From Patagioenas fasciata (lineage: Eukaryota > Chordata > Aves > Columbiformes > Columbidae): 64,000 nucleotides of DNA. The position numbers were made by a program, and so were the translations under genes. Under the pieces are notes generated by a model, which was not told the DNA's origin, made no database searches, and saw nothing but the letters and a program-made list of their open reading frames with translations. Shown here in pieces: positions 15,128-27,389 of the stretch; within the stretch, counting starts at the first letter, position 1, and every line of letters starts with the position of its first letter. The stretch is taken from positions 62,330,001 to 62,394,000 of the forward strand of contig NC_092520.1 in NCBI RefSeq assembly GCF_037038585.1, in the 5' to 3' direction.

Positions 15128-18100
15128 GGATTATCCATGAAATACTAGTCAGGCTGCACTGTACTGCTGATCCATAGCCACTGATACCGGAAATTCCCAC
15201 TGACCAGCTCTGACGGTGTTTCTCTCCTATATTCAAGTATAATAATGACGATGGAAAAAGGCTACCTGATCCTCTGGTGTAAAGGGTAGCAGCAGTAATG
15301 CTTGTTCAGGAGAGATGAAGGGCTGTCCTAAAGAAGACAGATGCACAAGTTGGCCTTGCAGATAAAGTAATCCTGGTCAGCCAGACTTTATGTGAATCAT
15401 ACATTTATAGACAGTGTTGAGAGCATGCATGTGTCTGACACTCTCCAGATTTGGATTATAAAGATTACACACATATGAGTTAATCCTCTTCCCTGCACAG
15501 CCCAATTGTGGCTAAGAGAGAGATGATCTATCTTAAGGGATCTTATCTTTGAATCTCTACTCTGCATTCAGGAATGCTTCCCAGGCAGGGCTAACAATCT
15601 TGTATAGATCTCCACATGGAAGAGGAGGAAAAATATCTTTACTGGCCTCTTGCAGCTATCTCAGCTGGGACAATGGCTCTCTTCTCAAGTGTAATGGGCT
15701 CCCTCAGGTTCACCCTAGCACACTGACAACATGCTCTCCTTCCTACCGAGTAACTTTTTAATACCCCACAAGCTCCATGTGTCTCTTGGTTGTGCTACAA
15801 GCTGAGCACCTGCAGCAGCACAGTTTGCCTTGCAAGTTGCCAAGGCTACCCCAAAAATTCTTCCCTCCTTTTCTCTGCTTCGCATATCCTTTTCTTGGTA
15901 CGCAAATGTCAGCAGTTGTAACCTACTCTAGGGAGGCATCTGGCAGTGATGGCTGCCACAAAGAAGGAGGCTCTTGCTGAAGACGTTCTGCCAGCAGTGT
16001 TATGCAGACTCCCCTTCTCAATTCACATTTTCTTGGCACCTACATCCCTGTCTGACTGACTTTTAAGCAGGCAAAGAGTCAACCCAACAGATGGGCTGGG
16101 TGGCAGGCAACCAAGACGCTATGAATGTACATTGTCTGGGTGTGGAGAGTCAAATTGCCAGTCAGGAATATCCAAGTAGCTGCCCGTCACACAGCTACAT
16201 GACGACAGTGTAGAGATATGCCACGAACAGCCAACTTTGAACTTCTGTCTTCCGCAACAGCAGCATCCATAGACAGAAAAAGTACAGTAACGTGGCGTTG
16301 CAGCTGACCATGTTTGGGAGGAATCCAGGAAGGAATCGCGATGGAGAGGCGAGACCAGCAGAAGAATGTCTTTCCTCTCGTGAAGGGGCTGTCACCATTC
16401 CCTGTCACGATATCTTCCGGCATCACAGAAGACTTTTACACCGGGTGAGGCAAGCAGTAGAGAAAGTTTATCTTCTGCCTTTCAGGCACTCTTTAAAATT
16501 AGTGCAAAAATCTAACATGTTAGATGTTTCTGCTAAACGGCTCAGTAAGTGTTGGATGGTATGTGATGGCCCCTGCATGCATGGTGTGACCAGACTAGCC
16601 TAGCAAGTCTAGTTACCAAGGAAACAGGTTTTAAACTTGAAACATAGGTAGTCAGGATGAAAAAGAGATCTTACTTTTTTTTTTTTTTGGAATTTGTCTC
16701 TCTTCTGAGGAGGGAATTTAAAAGCTGGCTTTCAAAACCCTCCTTGCTGTGGTCATGGGGGCAGTGGAAAATGTTGCATTGCCAACCTTGGCTCACTGGT
16801 CTAGCAGAAGGGGAAACAGTATATAACAACACATCATCACGCAGCATCACCTAATGCTTAACCTTAAAAGAAAGCAAATGGAGGTATTAATTACACAAGG
16901 ACTTCCTTTCTTGGAGGGAGATGATCAAGTACATTTTTTCTGTCCTGAAATGAGATTTTTTTTGACATAAATCTTTTAAGCCCTAGTGCTGTGGCTTTAT
17001 AGGAAGAGGAAATTGATCTCAGCCATCCCCTGACAGAGTAGCACTGAATGTAAAGTGTCTTTCTTCCAGAATGTATTCATTAGTTCTTTCTCTCAATCTG
17101 ACCTTGAACATGTTCGATTAAATTATTAAAATAATTTCATCCCAAAATGGCACTTTGTAGGAAAAATTTAATTAAGTTCTAAGATTGAGGAATGGAAAAG
17201 CATGTGGTACGCTTCTTGTTTCATGTGAACTTCTGTGCCTAAATAACTATGTGAGGGCCACCATAAGCCCCTGTAATATGTTGGGCACCTGTCCTACCTG
17301 GCTCCCCTCCACCTGAGGGGCTCTCCCAGCCCAGGCAGTGAGAGGTTATTGCTCTAAAAATCAACAATTTTGTGTTCACTGTGAGCAGAGTCACTCATTA
17401 GCATCTTCTCATTTCACAGCCCCTTCAGAACACACAAACTGGCCACAGAGAGTTTGAAAAATCATTTGGTGCACATAAACAAAAAGGAAAGGAACTCTGC
17501 TAACTTCATTGTCATCTTATTTAAAAATACAAAAAAAGATTGCACCCCTTCTAGGATAGCACAGTGAAAGTTGTGAAATTATTACTATCATCTCACCACT
17601 TTGTTTGATCAGCCTGTTTGTACCATCAAAACCCTGAGTCTGATTTCTCTGCTAAAATAGCACTACTGCTTTGGGCAGCAGTGTAATGTTAATGTAGATT
17701 GTGATCTCCAGCATTGTTTCTTTTAAATTTCTCAGGTTATCTTAGCTTGACAGTTTAGAAATACAGGGCTTCATTTGGTGACATTCACCTTGTGTCCAGC
17801 CCTTTTATAGGTCTATTGGTGCTAGCAGTGGCGGGTATTTCACATAAATACACTCTTTTACAAAAGTCTAGAGTGAAAATTACAGTGGGATTAATATGAT
17901 GTTCAGTCATAAGTAAGCAATTCTGTTGACTTCAGTGGGGCTGCATGGAATTAACTGCTAGCAAAATTAGACTCAGAAACTTAAGGAAAAAAAAAAAAAA
18001 GGGAAGAGAAGGAATCCTTAAACCACAAACAGTATGTGGTTCATTTTGCAAACAATTGCCTAACTCACCAATATATTGATGATATAAACAAACCTCCCCC

Positions 18101-18567
18101 ATTCCCCAGCCAAAAAAAAAAAAAATAGACTAGGAAAGCAAAATTACCTATGCAGGGTGACACACAAATAAACAGGAAAAAACATATTAATGAATCTTCT
18201 TTTGAGAGGTAAACAAAATGCTGGCTTCTTGCCCAGGAGGCATGCATGGATGCATGGAAATCAAGCAGGGGATCACAGAATGGGCAGCGAAGCAGCCAGT
18301 AAATCCTCTTTAGTGCAGTAAATGAGTCAGACACAACCCAAGCCATGGTTGTGCCACACAGGGCCAGTGGAGGGATGAGTGGAGGGGCAAGTGACCCACC
18401 TTGGCATGTGGCCCGTCCCAGGGGGCTGCCAGGGGCCAGGTTCCTCCAGCAGCCTCCTCTGAGGAAGGTTTTAAAAGACCTGGAGGTTCCCACTCCTGCC
18501 CTCTCGGTGGGGAGAGCATGATGGTGGAAAGAATCAGCCATGGCCAAGTGTGATATTTTGTGGCATT

Positions 18568-18812
18568 CACAGAATCACAGAGTCACAGAATGGTTGGGGT
18601 TGGAAGGGACCTCTGGAGATCATCCAGTCCAACTCATCTGCTAAAGCAGGTTCACCCAGAGCAGATCACACAGGAAAAAACCTCTAGGCTGGTTCTGAAT
18701 GTCTCGAGAAAAGGAGACTCCACAACTTCTCTGGGCATCCTGTTCCAGTGCTCTAGCACCCTCAAAGTAAAGAAGTTTCATTCAGATGAAACCTCCTATG
18801 TTTCAGTCTGGT
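18568..18812 (-). mobile_element. CR1 LINE 3' fragment
   Basis: CACAGAATCACAGAGTCACAG then the CR1 antisense tail, with the CTGCTAAAGCAGGTTCAC subfamily block also found in the copy at 21.6 kb. It ends at about 18,812. Confidence 0.92.
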
Positions 18813-19390
18813 ATAGTTGGTTTGAGCGGGAGCAGCTTGAGCACAGCCTGGTAGATGATGCACCTGTCCCGTGAGTTCTCCCCATCCCAGCAGCCATGGA
18901 GGAGGTCAGTGTCCATTTCTATGCTGCCTCTGTGCCCACCATCATAAAAGCTGCAGTGTTTTCTGTATAACAATGTGTGCTGCCCTGTGCTTAGCAGGAG
19001 GGTTTTACTCCTTCCCTTGAAAGGCTCCTGAAAACCCTCTAGTGTGAAAGGAAATATGAAAAATCTCTCTTTTCTCTTCCTCAAGTTAGCCATCTTTCAG
19101 AGCCACCTTGCAGATTAATGCAGTGAAACAGGGGTTCAAACAGACCTGTGCCCAGCCCTTGCTCTCACTAAGTCTCAGTCACATGGATTAATATGATGAT
19201 TTAAATGGGTGCACTAAGAGCAGCACAGAGACAGCGGTTCAAGCCCTGAGGCAGGATGATGAAGTCTTCGGTGGTTGACAAAAGCTGGAGGTCTATTTGA
19301 AATTTCTGTTTTCATTCATGGGACAAAAGATTTTTCTCCTTGTGGATCCTCTGTGCTAGAGAACAAGTAAAACAGTCATCCAGTCATTAG

Positions 19391-19415
19391 CAAAACAAAC
19401 AAACAAACAAACAAC
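19391..19415 (+). repeat. (AAAC)n tract
   Basis: Five AAAC units about 100 bp upstream of a sense-oriented CR1 tail. Confidence 0.85.
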
Positions 19416-19511
19416 AGCCTCCAAATACATGTCAATTGTTACACTGAAATCTGTAAAGCTATATTTGAATGTACACAAAACATGATATTCCTCATGTGGT
19501 ATCAAGTATAA

Positions 19512-19617
19512 TCTTAGGGACATGATTCAGAGGTGGACTTGGTAGTGCTAGGTTAATGGTTGGATTTTATGATCTTAAATGTCTTTTCCAACCAAAGCAA
19601 TACTATGATTCTATAAT
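19512..19617 (+). mobile_element. CR1 LINE 3' tail, sense orientation
   Basis: GGTTAATGGTTGGATTTTAT, TGTCTTTTCCAACC and a terminal ATGATTCTAT match the CR1 3' end. Very short 5'-truncated copy on the opposite strand from most others here. Confidence 0.88.
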
Positions 19618-21552
19618 TGGGCCTTTATCACAGTATTCATTGATAATAACAAAAACAGAGCGCTGCTTCTGCAGAAGAGGAGAGCTGGAGCATTTAGTTG
19701 AACAGCATGGGAGACCCGTGGATGATGTACCTCACACATCAAGAAGGTACATCACTACTTTATGTTTTGAATTGAGGACAAACACAATGTAAAAGGACAG
19801 AATTGCTGGAGCTTCTAATTTGTAGCAGGAGAGGCAGTTCAATGGTTGGAGAGTCTAAAGGCAAGTCTAAAAATAAATGAGGTTCTTCTGACCATGACCC
19901 GTGGATGTTTCTCCTAAGCTGCATGTCTGTAAATGAAGAGCAAAGATCACAGATATAACCAGACAAAGGAGTTCTCCAGGTACCTCACATAACAAGTGTG
20001 TTTGTTAAACAACAAAAGAGCAGGTTTCAAAAATGAAAACTGCGCTGTCTTGAATTTCCTTGCAATATTGCTTTTCTGGTTTGGAAGGCACCAGATTACA
20101 GCTGCTCGATTAGAAATCTTGTTTTCTTTATTCCTTTAGAACAGAAAAATCCTGGGGTCTGTTACCTTCTGAGAAATACTAAGTCCATAAAGTAATGAAA
20201 TGTTTATATTGTCCAAGTATTTCCTGCAAAATAGTAAAACCATTATTTGATTAAAATATTATAGAATTCAGCACTGGGATAATAATCATGCTGAATCAAA
20301 GGCAGAGAAGGAAAATATTTTTACTCTTATCAAGTCTGTTACTAAGAAAAGCCTCTACTCAAAGTAGAAACACTTCAATATTTGTTCTTTAGATAAATAA
20401 GATTAAATTTTAACCTTTGCTCTTCTGAAGCCATTAGAAAACGTTCATTTATCTGCAGCTGAAATTAATATTGGATTGCTTTATTGATTCATTGACTAAA
20501 GGCACAGACTATCCACGGAAATTCCCCTCTGCTTCCATTGACACATTGAACAGGAACAAAAAAAAAAGTCATTTAAAAGCAGTTTAGCCTTGAAAAAAAT
20601 GGGAAAAAAGCTCTTTGAATATCCCACTTAAGATTCAATATATTTATATGGAAGGACTTGATAGACATGATAAATAACTGATTATGATAACATTTTCTAA
20701 GGTACTGCTTGAAGGCAGTCTTATAGCACAACACAGAAAAGCCTTCAGAGGACATAAGGTTTGAGTAAAAAAAAAATAGAAAAAAAAAAATCAGACATAC
20801 ATAAACAACCTCCTAATCAACTCAGAGCTTTAGCTGCAGTAAATCACCATATCACCATGAATGCAATGGTGGCATATTCCTCATCTGTGGCCACTGAGAC
20901 CAGGGACCTGGAGTTTATTTTTGTGCACCAGTTTGTGATATTTAGACTGCAAATTTGCAGCAGTAAAAGGGCAATCAGTGGGTCCACTGTAGGTGATCTG
21001 GGTGATCCTGCTAATGGTGAGCTCAGTGTGAACTCTACTTCCCAGTCTCTGTGTTCATACCCTGATCCCATGGCAAGTGAGAGATAATTTGAGGGAATCA
21101 CTGTTCTATATGGAAGGGGTAAACACCTCAGTTACCTTTGTGTAAAATTAAGTAAAATTATAGATATGGAGGTGTAGTTGCTGTATCTCTTATTTCTCCC
21201 CTGTCTCCATAGCTTGTTTAAATATATACACACTTACATGAACCCTGATAGCTTCATGTAGGTTTACCACACAGCTGAAGCAATGGCATAACATACCACC
21301 CCGCACTTGCTGGTCCTTTTGCAGGATGGAAAAAGGCTTGATGAGAACAGGTTGCTTTGTCTCACCGACCAGCTTCATGCCAATGCCTGAGGAGCAGTGG
21401 GAGCCCTATGTGCAGGCCCTGCTCTGCCCTGAGCCTCCTCCGCAGAGAGTACTGCCAGCCTTCTGTGACATGTGAGACGCGTCCTCTCCTGATACGTGGA
21501 AAGTACTCGTGTTCCCTGATATGAAAGGATACTGCCCACAACTGCCAGAGAA

Positions 21553-22315
21553 GTCACAGAATCACAGAATAGTTGTGGTTGGAAGGGACCTCTGGAGATC
21601 ATCTAGCCCAATCCACCTGCTAAAGCAGGTTCACCTGGAGCAGACCACACAGGACACAAGACCTGTGTCCAGGTGGGTTTTGAATGTCTGCAGAGGAGAC
21701 TTCACAACCTCTCTGGGCAGCCTGTTCCAGTGCTCTAGGACCCTCAAAGTCAAAAAGTTTCTGAATCTCCTATGTTTCAGTCTGTGCCTGTTGCCCCTCG
21801 TCTTGTAACTGGGCATCACTGAAAAGAGTCTGATCCCATCCTCTTGACAACTACCCTGACGATGTTTAAAAGTGTTAGGATCCTCTCTCAGCCTCCTCCA
21901 GGCTGAAGAGACCCAGCTCTCTCAGCCTTTCCTCATAGGAAAGATGCTCAAGTCCCCTAACAATCTTTGTAGCTCTCCTCTGGAGTCTCTGCATTATTTC
22001 CTTGTCCTTCTTAAACTGGGGAGCCCAGAACTGGACGCAATACTCCAGATGCGGCCTCACCAGGGCAGAGAGGGAATATAACCTGCCTTGACCTGCTGAT
22101 CACACTCTTCCTAATGCACCCCAGGATACTCTTGGCCTTCTTGGCCACAAGGGTACATTGTTGACTCATGGTCAACCTGCTGTCTACCAGGACTCTCGGG
22201 TCCTTCTCTGCAAAGCTGCTTTCCAGCAGGTCCACCTGAACCTGTACTGGTACATGGGGTTAATCCTCCCCAGGTGCAGGACCCTACACTTGCCTTTGTT
22301 GAATTTAATTCAGTG
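21553..22315 (-). mobile_element. CR1 LINE 3' fragment with reverse-transcriptase ORF remnant
   Basis: The longest CR1 here. The 3' UTR part is followed (leftward in sense) by the end of ORF2. A minus-strand frame at 22060-21875 reads [14 protein letters not shown] and [14 protein letters not shown], the typical C-terminal part of the CR1 reverse transcriptase polyprotein. The preceding part (DSRLTMSQQC, KKAKSILGCIRKS) sits in another frame, so the ORF is frameshifted and dead. Confidence 0.95.
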
Positions 22316-23470
22316 TTGCTTTGTGGTTTTTTTTTTCGTTCATCATGTTGAATGAGGAGTTTCATCTGCAGTTGGATAAAAGCGCTCTTGAGCAAATGAT
22401 CTGAGTTTTAACTGAAAGCAACTAGCCTCACCAGTTCCTCTGTCTTGAACATCTGCTTCTGAATCAGGTCGATTGCAAGTAAAGGGCCAATGTTACAGAA
22501 ATTATCATATTTTTTTCCAGTAGCAACTGTTCTGTCAAATAGAGTTGTAATGTGTTGTAGCATCACAAATTTAGACCATACCTTGGAGGTCTCACAGGGG
22601 ATACCAGAGAGACCTTTCCACACTCATTTACTATAGAAATTTGTCCCGAAATCCATTATACCTAGGTGAAAGGAAATTTTTAAAAATAATTAGGAATATT
22701 AGGACATGAGTTAGTATTAACTCTCTGTTTCAAGGACAGACTTTTTCCCACAAAAATATTCTAGTTGGTGATGTTGTAAATTCATCCCTTTATACTCAAG
22801 TTCCACCATTTGATCTGGTATTTTGAATTAAAGTAAGACTTCAGTTCACTTTCTTTGGGAAAATTGAAGTTGTATTATAAGATCTAAGTCTGGACCCTCT
22901 TGCTAGGGCAAAGTTTCCATGTCAGAGTTTGTCTGAGATAGAACGGTAGGCTTGGAAGATCACCTCTGCAATATAGCTTACTCAGGCTAGTGAATGAATG
23001 GGGAAGGAATAACTGCATTGTTGGATACACCCACATTTTCAAACAGGATCTTTACTTAATGAGAAGCAAAACTATTTTTAGGAACAGCAGCAGAAGTTTC
23101 AAAGGTTGAAAGAGAGTAATATATTCATGTTTAATTCCTGTCAAATGCAGGAGTTCAGTTTGACTGGCCTATCTGCAGCAAGCATGCTTCTAAGTGAGAA
23201 AATCCTGTTCCTTTATCTAGAGCCCTCGTATTCGTAGCAATGGATGTTTCAAGGTGTGTCTAATTCCCCCCTCTGCCTCCTCCGTTTACAATATGGGAAC
23301 ACAGCCTGATGTTTATATCCACTTCCTTACGTAAGAGCTAGTATTTTGGCAGTAGTATTTTGACAGCAGTGTTCCCCACTTTCTAGACACACATTCTACA
23401 TGCAGTTTAGTAGTTACTAAAGCATTTTTGTGATTGTGTTTATTACTCACTTTAAGCAGAGGGGAAAAAG

Positions 23471-23784
23471 AGGAGAGGAGAGGAGAGGAGAGGAGAGGAG
23501 AGGAGAGGAGAGGAGAGGAGAGGAGAGGAGAGGAGAGGAGAGGAGAGGAGAGGAGAGGAGAGGAGAGGAGAGGAGAGGAGAGGAGAGGAGAGGAGAGGAG
23601 AGGAGAGGAGAGGAGAGGAGAGGAGAGGAGAGGAGAGGAGAGGAGAGGAGAGAAGAGAAGAGAAGAGAAGAGAAGAGAAGAGAAGAGAAGAGAAGAGAAG
23701 AGAAGAGAAGAGAAGAGAAGAGAAGAGAAGAGAAGAGAAGAGAAGAGAAGAGAAGAGAAGAGAAGAGAAGAGAAGAGAAGAGAA
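23471..23784. repeat. Perfect pentanucleotide array: (AGGAG)36 then (AGAAG)26
   Basis: 36 uninterrupted AGGAG units (23471-23650) switch to 26 uninterrupted AGAAG units (23651-23780), then AGAA. The plus strand is pure purine. It lies about 2.6 kb beyond the inferred IRS2 3' end. Because neither unit contains a stop, long repetitive open frames appear on both strands; they are not genes. Confidence 0.98.
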
Positions 23785-26369
23785 CGTCCTGTAAAGAAAT
23801 ACTGAGGACCAAGCAGACTTTTAAAAAACTTTTGGCAGCCACACATTTAACACATGACACTATGTTGCCTAATAATATGAAAAATCATGAGGCCATGTCT
23901 TATATGGAGCAACGTTATGTACCATATCCATCCCACGGGCCATAGTTAACCCATCCCTACTTCAAATATTGTAAAATGTATGTTAAGTCTGATTTATAGT
24001 TTTGACACATCAAAATAATATCTAATTTGGTTTGGTTTGTTTTTTAAAGGGATCTGTAGTTTCAAAAGTGTATGGTGACATTTTCTGTCCCTATTATGTT
24101 GGTAGGCCATTGAGGTGCTTCAGGAGTCCTGTTCTTGGAAGTCAGATTGCCCCTGAATGTCACAAAATGTACCCTTAAATTAGAAATACCTATCATCAAC
24201 TGGAAGTTAAATACTTAGGGTTCCTATAAAGCAAACAACCCATTCATTAAATATAACCTCTGTTTACAGACCCTTTCAGAGACTCAGTGGAAGTCAGATG
24301 AGTCTTGCAGTGTATCTGGATGTCTCTGTAACAGCTGGCTGAAGTTACTCAATGTGGAAGAGCTCTCTGGGAACAACTGAAGCAGTAGTAATATACTGAA
24401 GGATTTGGTGATTTGCCTCCCACAGAGCATGAAGTCTCGCATCTCTGGCCAAATTTGTTCCCTTTCCACTATTCAGTAATGGTTCTCCCAAGAGCAGACT
24501 TCAAGTTGCATTTCCTCACTCAGAATACTCACAAGTGGGATCAGATTAGCATGGCAAATACTCTTTCTTCTTACTCTTTTTGAGAAAGCCAGTTGAACAG
24601 TAGGAACAGATGTTGAAGGCAGCAACTTGCTTGTCCTCTGTTCATTATTTTAAAGCTATTGAAAATAACACCTTTGTAGTGGTCTCCAGAGCCACCCTGA
24701 ACTAGAGACTTTGGGAATGCTTCTAAGCTCCAGGCAGAGATATATGCTCAAGGCAACCTCATTCCATGCTGAGGTGACACCTGGACATTTATCAACCCTT
24801 CTCTGAACCCTGTACCACAAAAAGTAAACCAAGGTTCCTGAGGAAGAAGCCATGGACTGATCTGACATCCTTGAGAAGGATAGTCACTGGATGAGAACTT
24901 AGGAGCAACACTCCAAGGTCAGTGCAAATGTTGCTCTGTATGGAAGCAGCCAACATCCCACCCAACTGTGCTGTGGGTGGGCTTAGTATCCAAAAGTTTC
25001 CTTTACGCTCTGATTAACAGAAATTGAACTCACCAGAGAATCTGTAACTGGACTTGCAGATGTCTTATCAAACACACTCTTCTTCCATGGTATCGCAGGG
25101 TACCACTCACACACCCTGTTGCCACCAGAAAGGAAGATGCTTTTGTATAGGTGCAAGTATTTCTCCAGAGCGATTTTAAAGACTAAAGCAATGCTCTTTC
25201 TTTCCAAAGATATAGGCACTGTAAGATCTGCCATGTTCCATTTTGTCTCTCCTAGCTAAGCCTGCAGCTAAGACAGTCAGGACAGATGAGAGAGGGAACT
25301 GTATGTTCTCTCTTAGGCAGCACATACATTATCTGTGATTTATGTCTGTGGCTTATCCGGACACTCCAGCAGCAACAGGACAATCTTACTGCAGCAACAG
25401 ACAGGATTGTTTTCCATTCAGGCCACTTTCAGAGAACAACCTGAGCTTGTTACAATGAGCCAGGTTTTGTCGTTTTAAGATAAAGTTGTATGAGTATGGT
25501 CCTTCAACCACCCCCAGAACAGTAACCATGAAAGTACCAGTCCACTTTTAGTGGCAGATGTGGCCAGGAGAATTTAACATACATGTCCCAAGACAGGATT
25601 TAATTCTAAATTACTTTAAATGTGGTATACAGAATCCCTGTCTCCACCTGCGTGAGCAGGCTTTGCATGTGATCAACAAAGACATGTCACTCAGACACTG
25701 CTCAGCTTAAGCAAGAGAGATCTCAGCCAAACCCTGCTGTGAAAGAGACATCAAGCTCTTCATGGACCTCCTGTTGTCAGCCCCTGCCCTCATCAACACA
25801 ATCACTGTCATGAGTCAGTGATCTGGGTGCAAAGAACATTGAAAAAGGGTAGTTTACACAAGTATAATGGACATTCCTACTGACCAGGAGCAGATCAGGC
25901 TATGGTGACCCCAGGGTGTCTGTGACAGCACCCTGCAGTCTCTGCACACAAGCCAGCAGATTAAGATAGATACTCACAGAGAGCATTAGATTCCCATTCA
26001 CATTGTGAACTTTACATCACGGAGAGGGCAAGTCTGTTCCCACTAAACAGGTTGTCAGGACTCCCATAGCCTTCCACTCACTCTTAAAACTGGAATTAAA
26101 AGTCAAGACCAAATTCTGCTCCTCTTTATTTCCTCAAGTATACAAACATTATAATACCGAACTTTTTATTCTTAAACAAGATCTAAAATTACTTAGTTAT
26201 CTTCCAGAGTGTTACACAAGTTAAAAGGAAAGCAGCTAAGTATGTGCAGTGCAGGAAGATTTATTCAGAGAAAGTGTGTTTCCATTTAAGAGAGAGAATA
26301 AACCGATTTTATGTAAATAATCAAAAAAAACACTCCACCCCTAGAGAAAACAGGCACGCAAATACTTTA
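23785..26369. other. Intergenic 3' flank of IRS2
   Basis: AT-rich unique DNA. Additional AATAAA hexamers on the minus strand at 26265, 26170 and 26130 could extend the IRS2 3' UTR by up to about 250 bp. Nothing else is recognised. Confidence 0.6.
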
Positions 26370-26390
26370 CTCCTTTCATAAATAATGTAT

Positions 26391-26396
26391 TTTATT
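26391..26396 (-). terminator. IRS2: Candidate main polyadenylation signal of IRS2
   Basis: AATAAA on the minus strand, with a downstream G/T-rich stretch (GGGGTGGAGTG then a T run) 45-70 nt further on. Its distance from the stop gives a UTR length close to that of human IRS2. It could be one of several used sites. Confidence 0.55.
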
Positions 26397-26499
26397 GCAT
26401 ATGGCTATTAAGGAGAGCATCCATGATCAATACAGACTAAATACAATACACTACTCTAGTTCCGTTTATTCTGGTCTCCAGCAGCATCACATTTATCCT

Positions 26500-26507
26500 T
26501 ATATACA
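26500..26507 (-). promoter_or_regulatory. Pumilio-type element TGTATATA
   Basis: An exact match to the UGUANAUA Pumilio consensus on the transcribed strand, 10 nt beyond the miR-7 8-mer. Function is inferred from the motif only. Confidence 0.35.
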
Positions 26508-26517
26508 GCGTGTACAT

Positions 26518-26525
26518 TGGAAGAC
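26518..26525 (-). promoter_or_regulatory. miR-7 8-mer seed match in IRS2 3' UTR
   Basis: The minus strand reads GTCTTCCA, complementary to miR-7 positions 2-8 with A opposite position 1. miR-7 repression of IRS2 is known in mammals. Use in this species is inferred. Confidence 0.55.
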
Positions 26526-27071
26526 ACAGCAAGATAAGTTAAGTCTCTTGTCATATCACAATAGCAAGAAATATATTTAACATCTTGATATCCAGAAACA
26601 ATACGTACCCAAAAAGAAAACACTGCTTAATAACTGTTAAGGTTATATAGCAAAAAATATTTTAAATTTAAGGTAAGTCAGGCAAAATGTACAAAGACCC
26701 AATATACATTGTGAAATTTTAGCAAACATAACATTTATACATTTTGGTTCCATTCTGTAAACTAAATTAAGAATGTAAGTATTGCATATGCCTTTGTGAA
26801 ATATACAGGATAGAGAAGAATTTACTATATTGTCAAGTTTTTGTTTTGAAGTTGCTGTATGCATTTTAGCTGTTTGTTTTAGTGGCATGATTTCTTGATT
26901 GGTATAGAGGGCTACTTCAGAATAGAAGCTTAAAACATTGAATTCAGCAGGTACCACACTCAGTGCTATGAGGGGGTTCAGACAGAAAATGTCAAAGGTT
27001 GGGGTTTTGTTTGTTTGTTTTTTCCTAGTTCCAGACTTGAACAAGCAGCATTTTAGAATGTCCTAGAACCA

Positions 27072-27077
27072 TTTATT
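27072..27077 (-). terminator. IRS2: Candidate proximal polyadenylation signal of IRS2
   Basis: An AATAAA hexamer inside the 3' UTR, about 1.7 kb after the stop. Use here would remove the 8-mer miR-7 match at 26518-26525 and the Pumilio site at 26500-26507. Confidence 0.35.
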
Positions 27078-27170
27078 GTATTATTACTTAAAAAAACCCA
27101 AACAACACTAAACTAAACCAGACAGATTAGATATTTAAAATGATTTTAGATCCAATATTGTATTAGCCTA

Positions 27171-27177
27171 TGCATTG
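27171..27177 (-). promoter_or_regulatory. miR-33-type 7-mer match in IRS2 3' UTR
   Basis: CAATGCA on the minus strand pairs with miR-33 positions 2-8. miR-33 control of IRS2 has been reported in mammals. A second identical 7-mer lies at 27383-27389. Confidence 0.35.
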
Positions 27178-27304
27178 CTGTGATTTAAGACCCCAAAAAT
27201 CACACTGAAAAATGAAGTGTTTCATGGGGTAGGGAAGGAATTAGTTTACATTCATCTTTGTCTTGTAATACAATCCTCAGTTCTAAAAATTCAGCACGTA
27301 AGCA

Positions 27305-27311
27305 GGAAGAC
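27305..27311 (-). promoter_or_regulatory. miR-7 7-mer seed match in IRS2 3' UTR
   Basis: The minus strand reads GTCTTCC followed by T, a 7-mer-m8 class site. It is weaker than the distal 8-mer. Confidence 0.45.
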
Positions 27312-27382
27312 CGCATTGCCTTTCAGTATATTTTTAAGACATTGACTCTCGTCTTCCTCAGGAAAAAAATATCCCAAAAGAA

Positions 27383-27389
27383 TGCATTG
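27383..27389 (-). promoter_or_regulatory. Second miR-33-type 7-mer match
   Basis: CAATGCA on the minus strand, 206 nt from the first copy (27383 to 27177). Both lie in the middle of the 3' UTR. Confidence 0.35.

Larger units (their letters stand above)
11713..18567. other. Intergenic between CR1 copies, no gene seen
   Basis: Apart from the CR1 at 14.8 kb, this is unique AT-rich DNA with poly-A/T runs (13006, 16675, 17986, 18111) and a polypyrimidine stretch at about 13,530-13,600. No open frame resembles a known protein. Confidence 0.65.
18813..23470. other. Intergenic with CR1 copies, no gene seen
   Basis: Outside the CR1 copies at 19.5 and 21.6-22.3 kb the sequence is unique and without coding signals. 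Confidence 0.65.

Noticed and set aside
23313..23945. Arg-Gly-Glu and Ser-Leu-Phe repeat proteins over the pentanucleotide array
   Set aside because: Pure consequence of a stop-free five-base repeat read in several frames on both strands.
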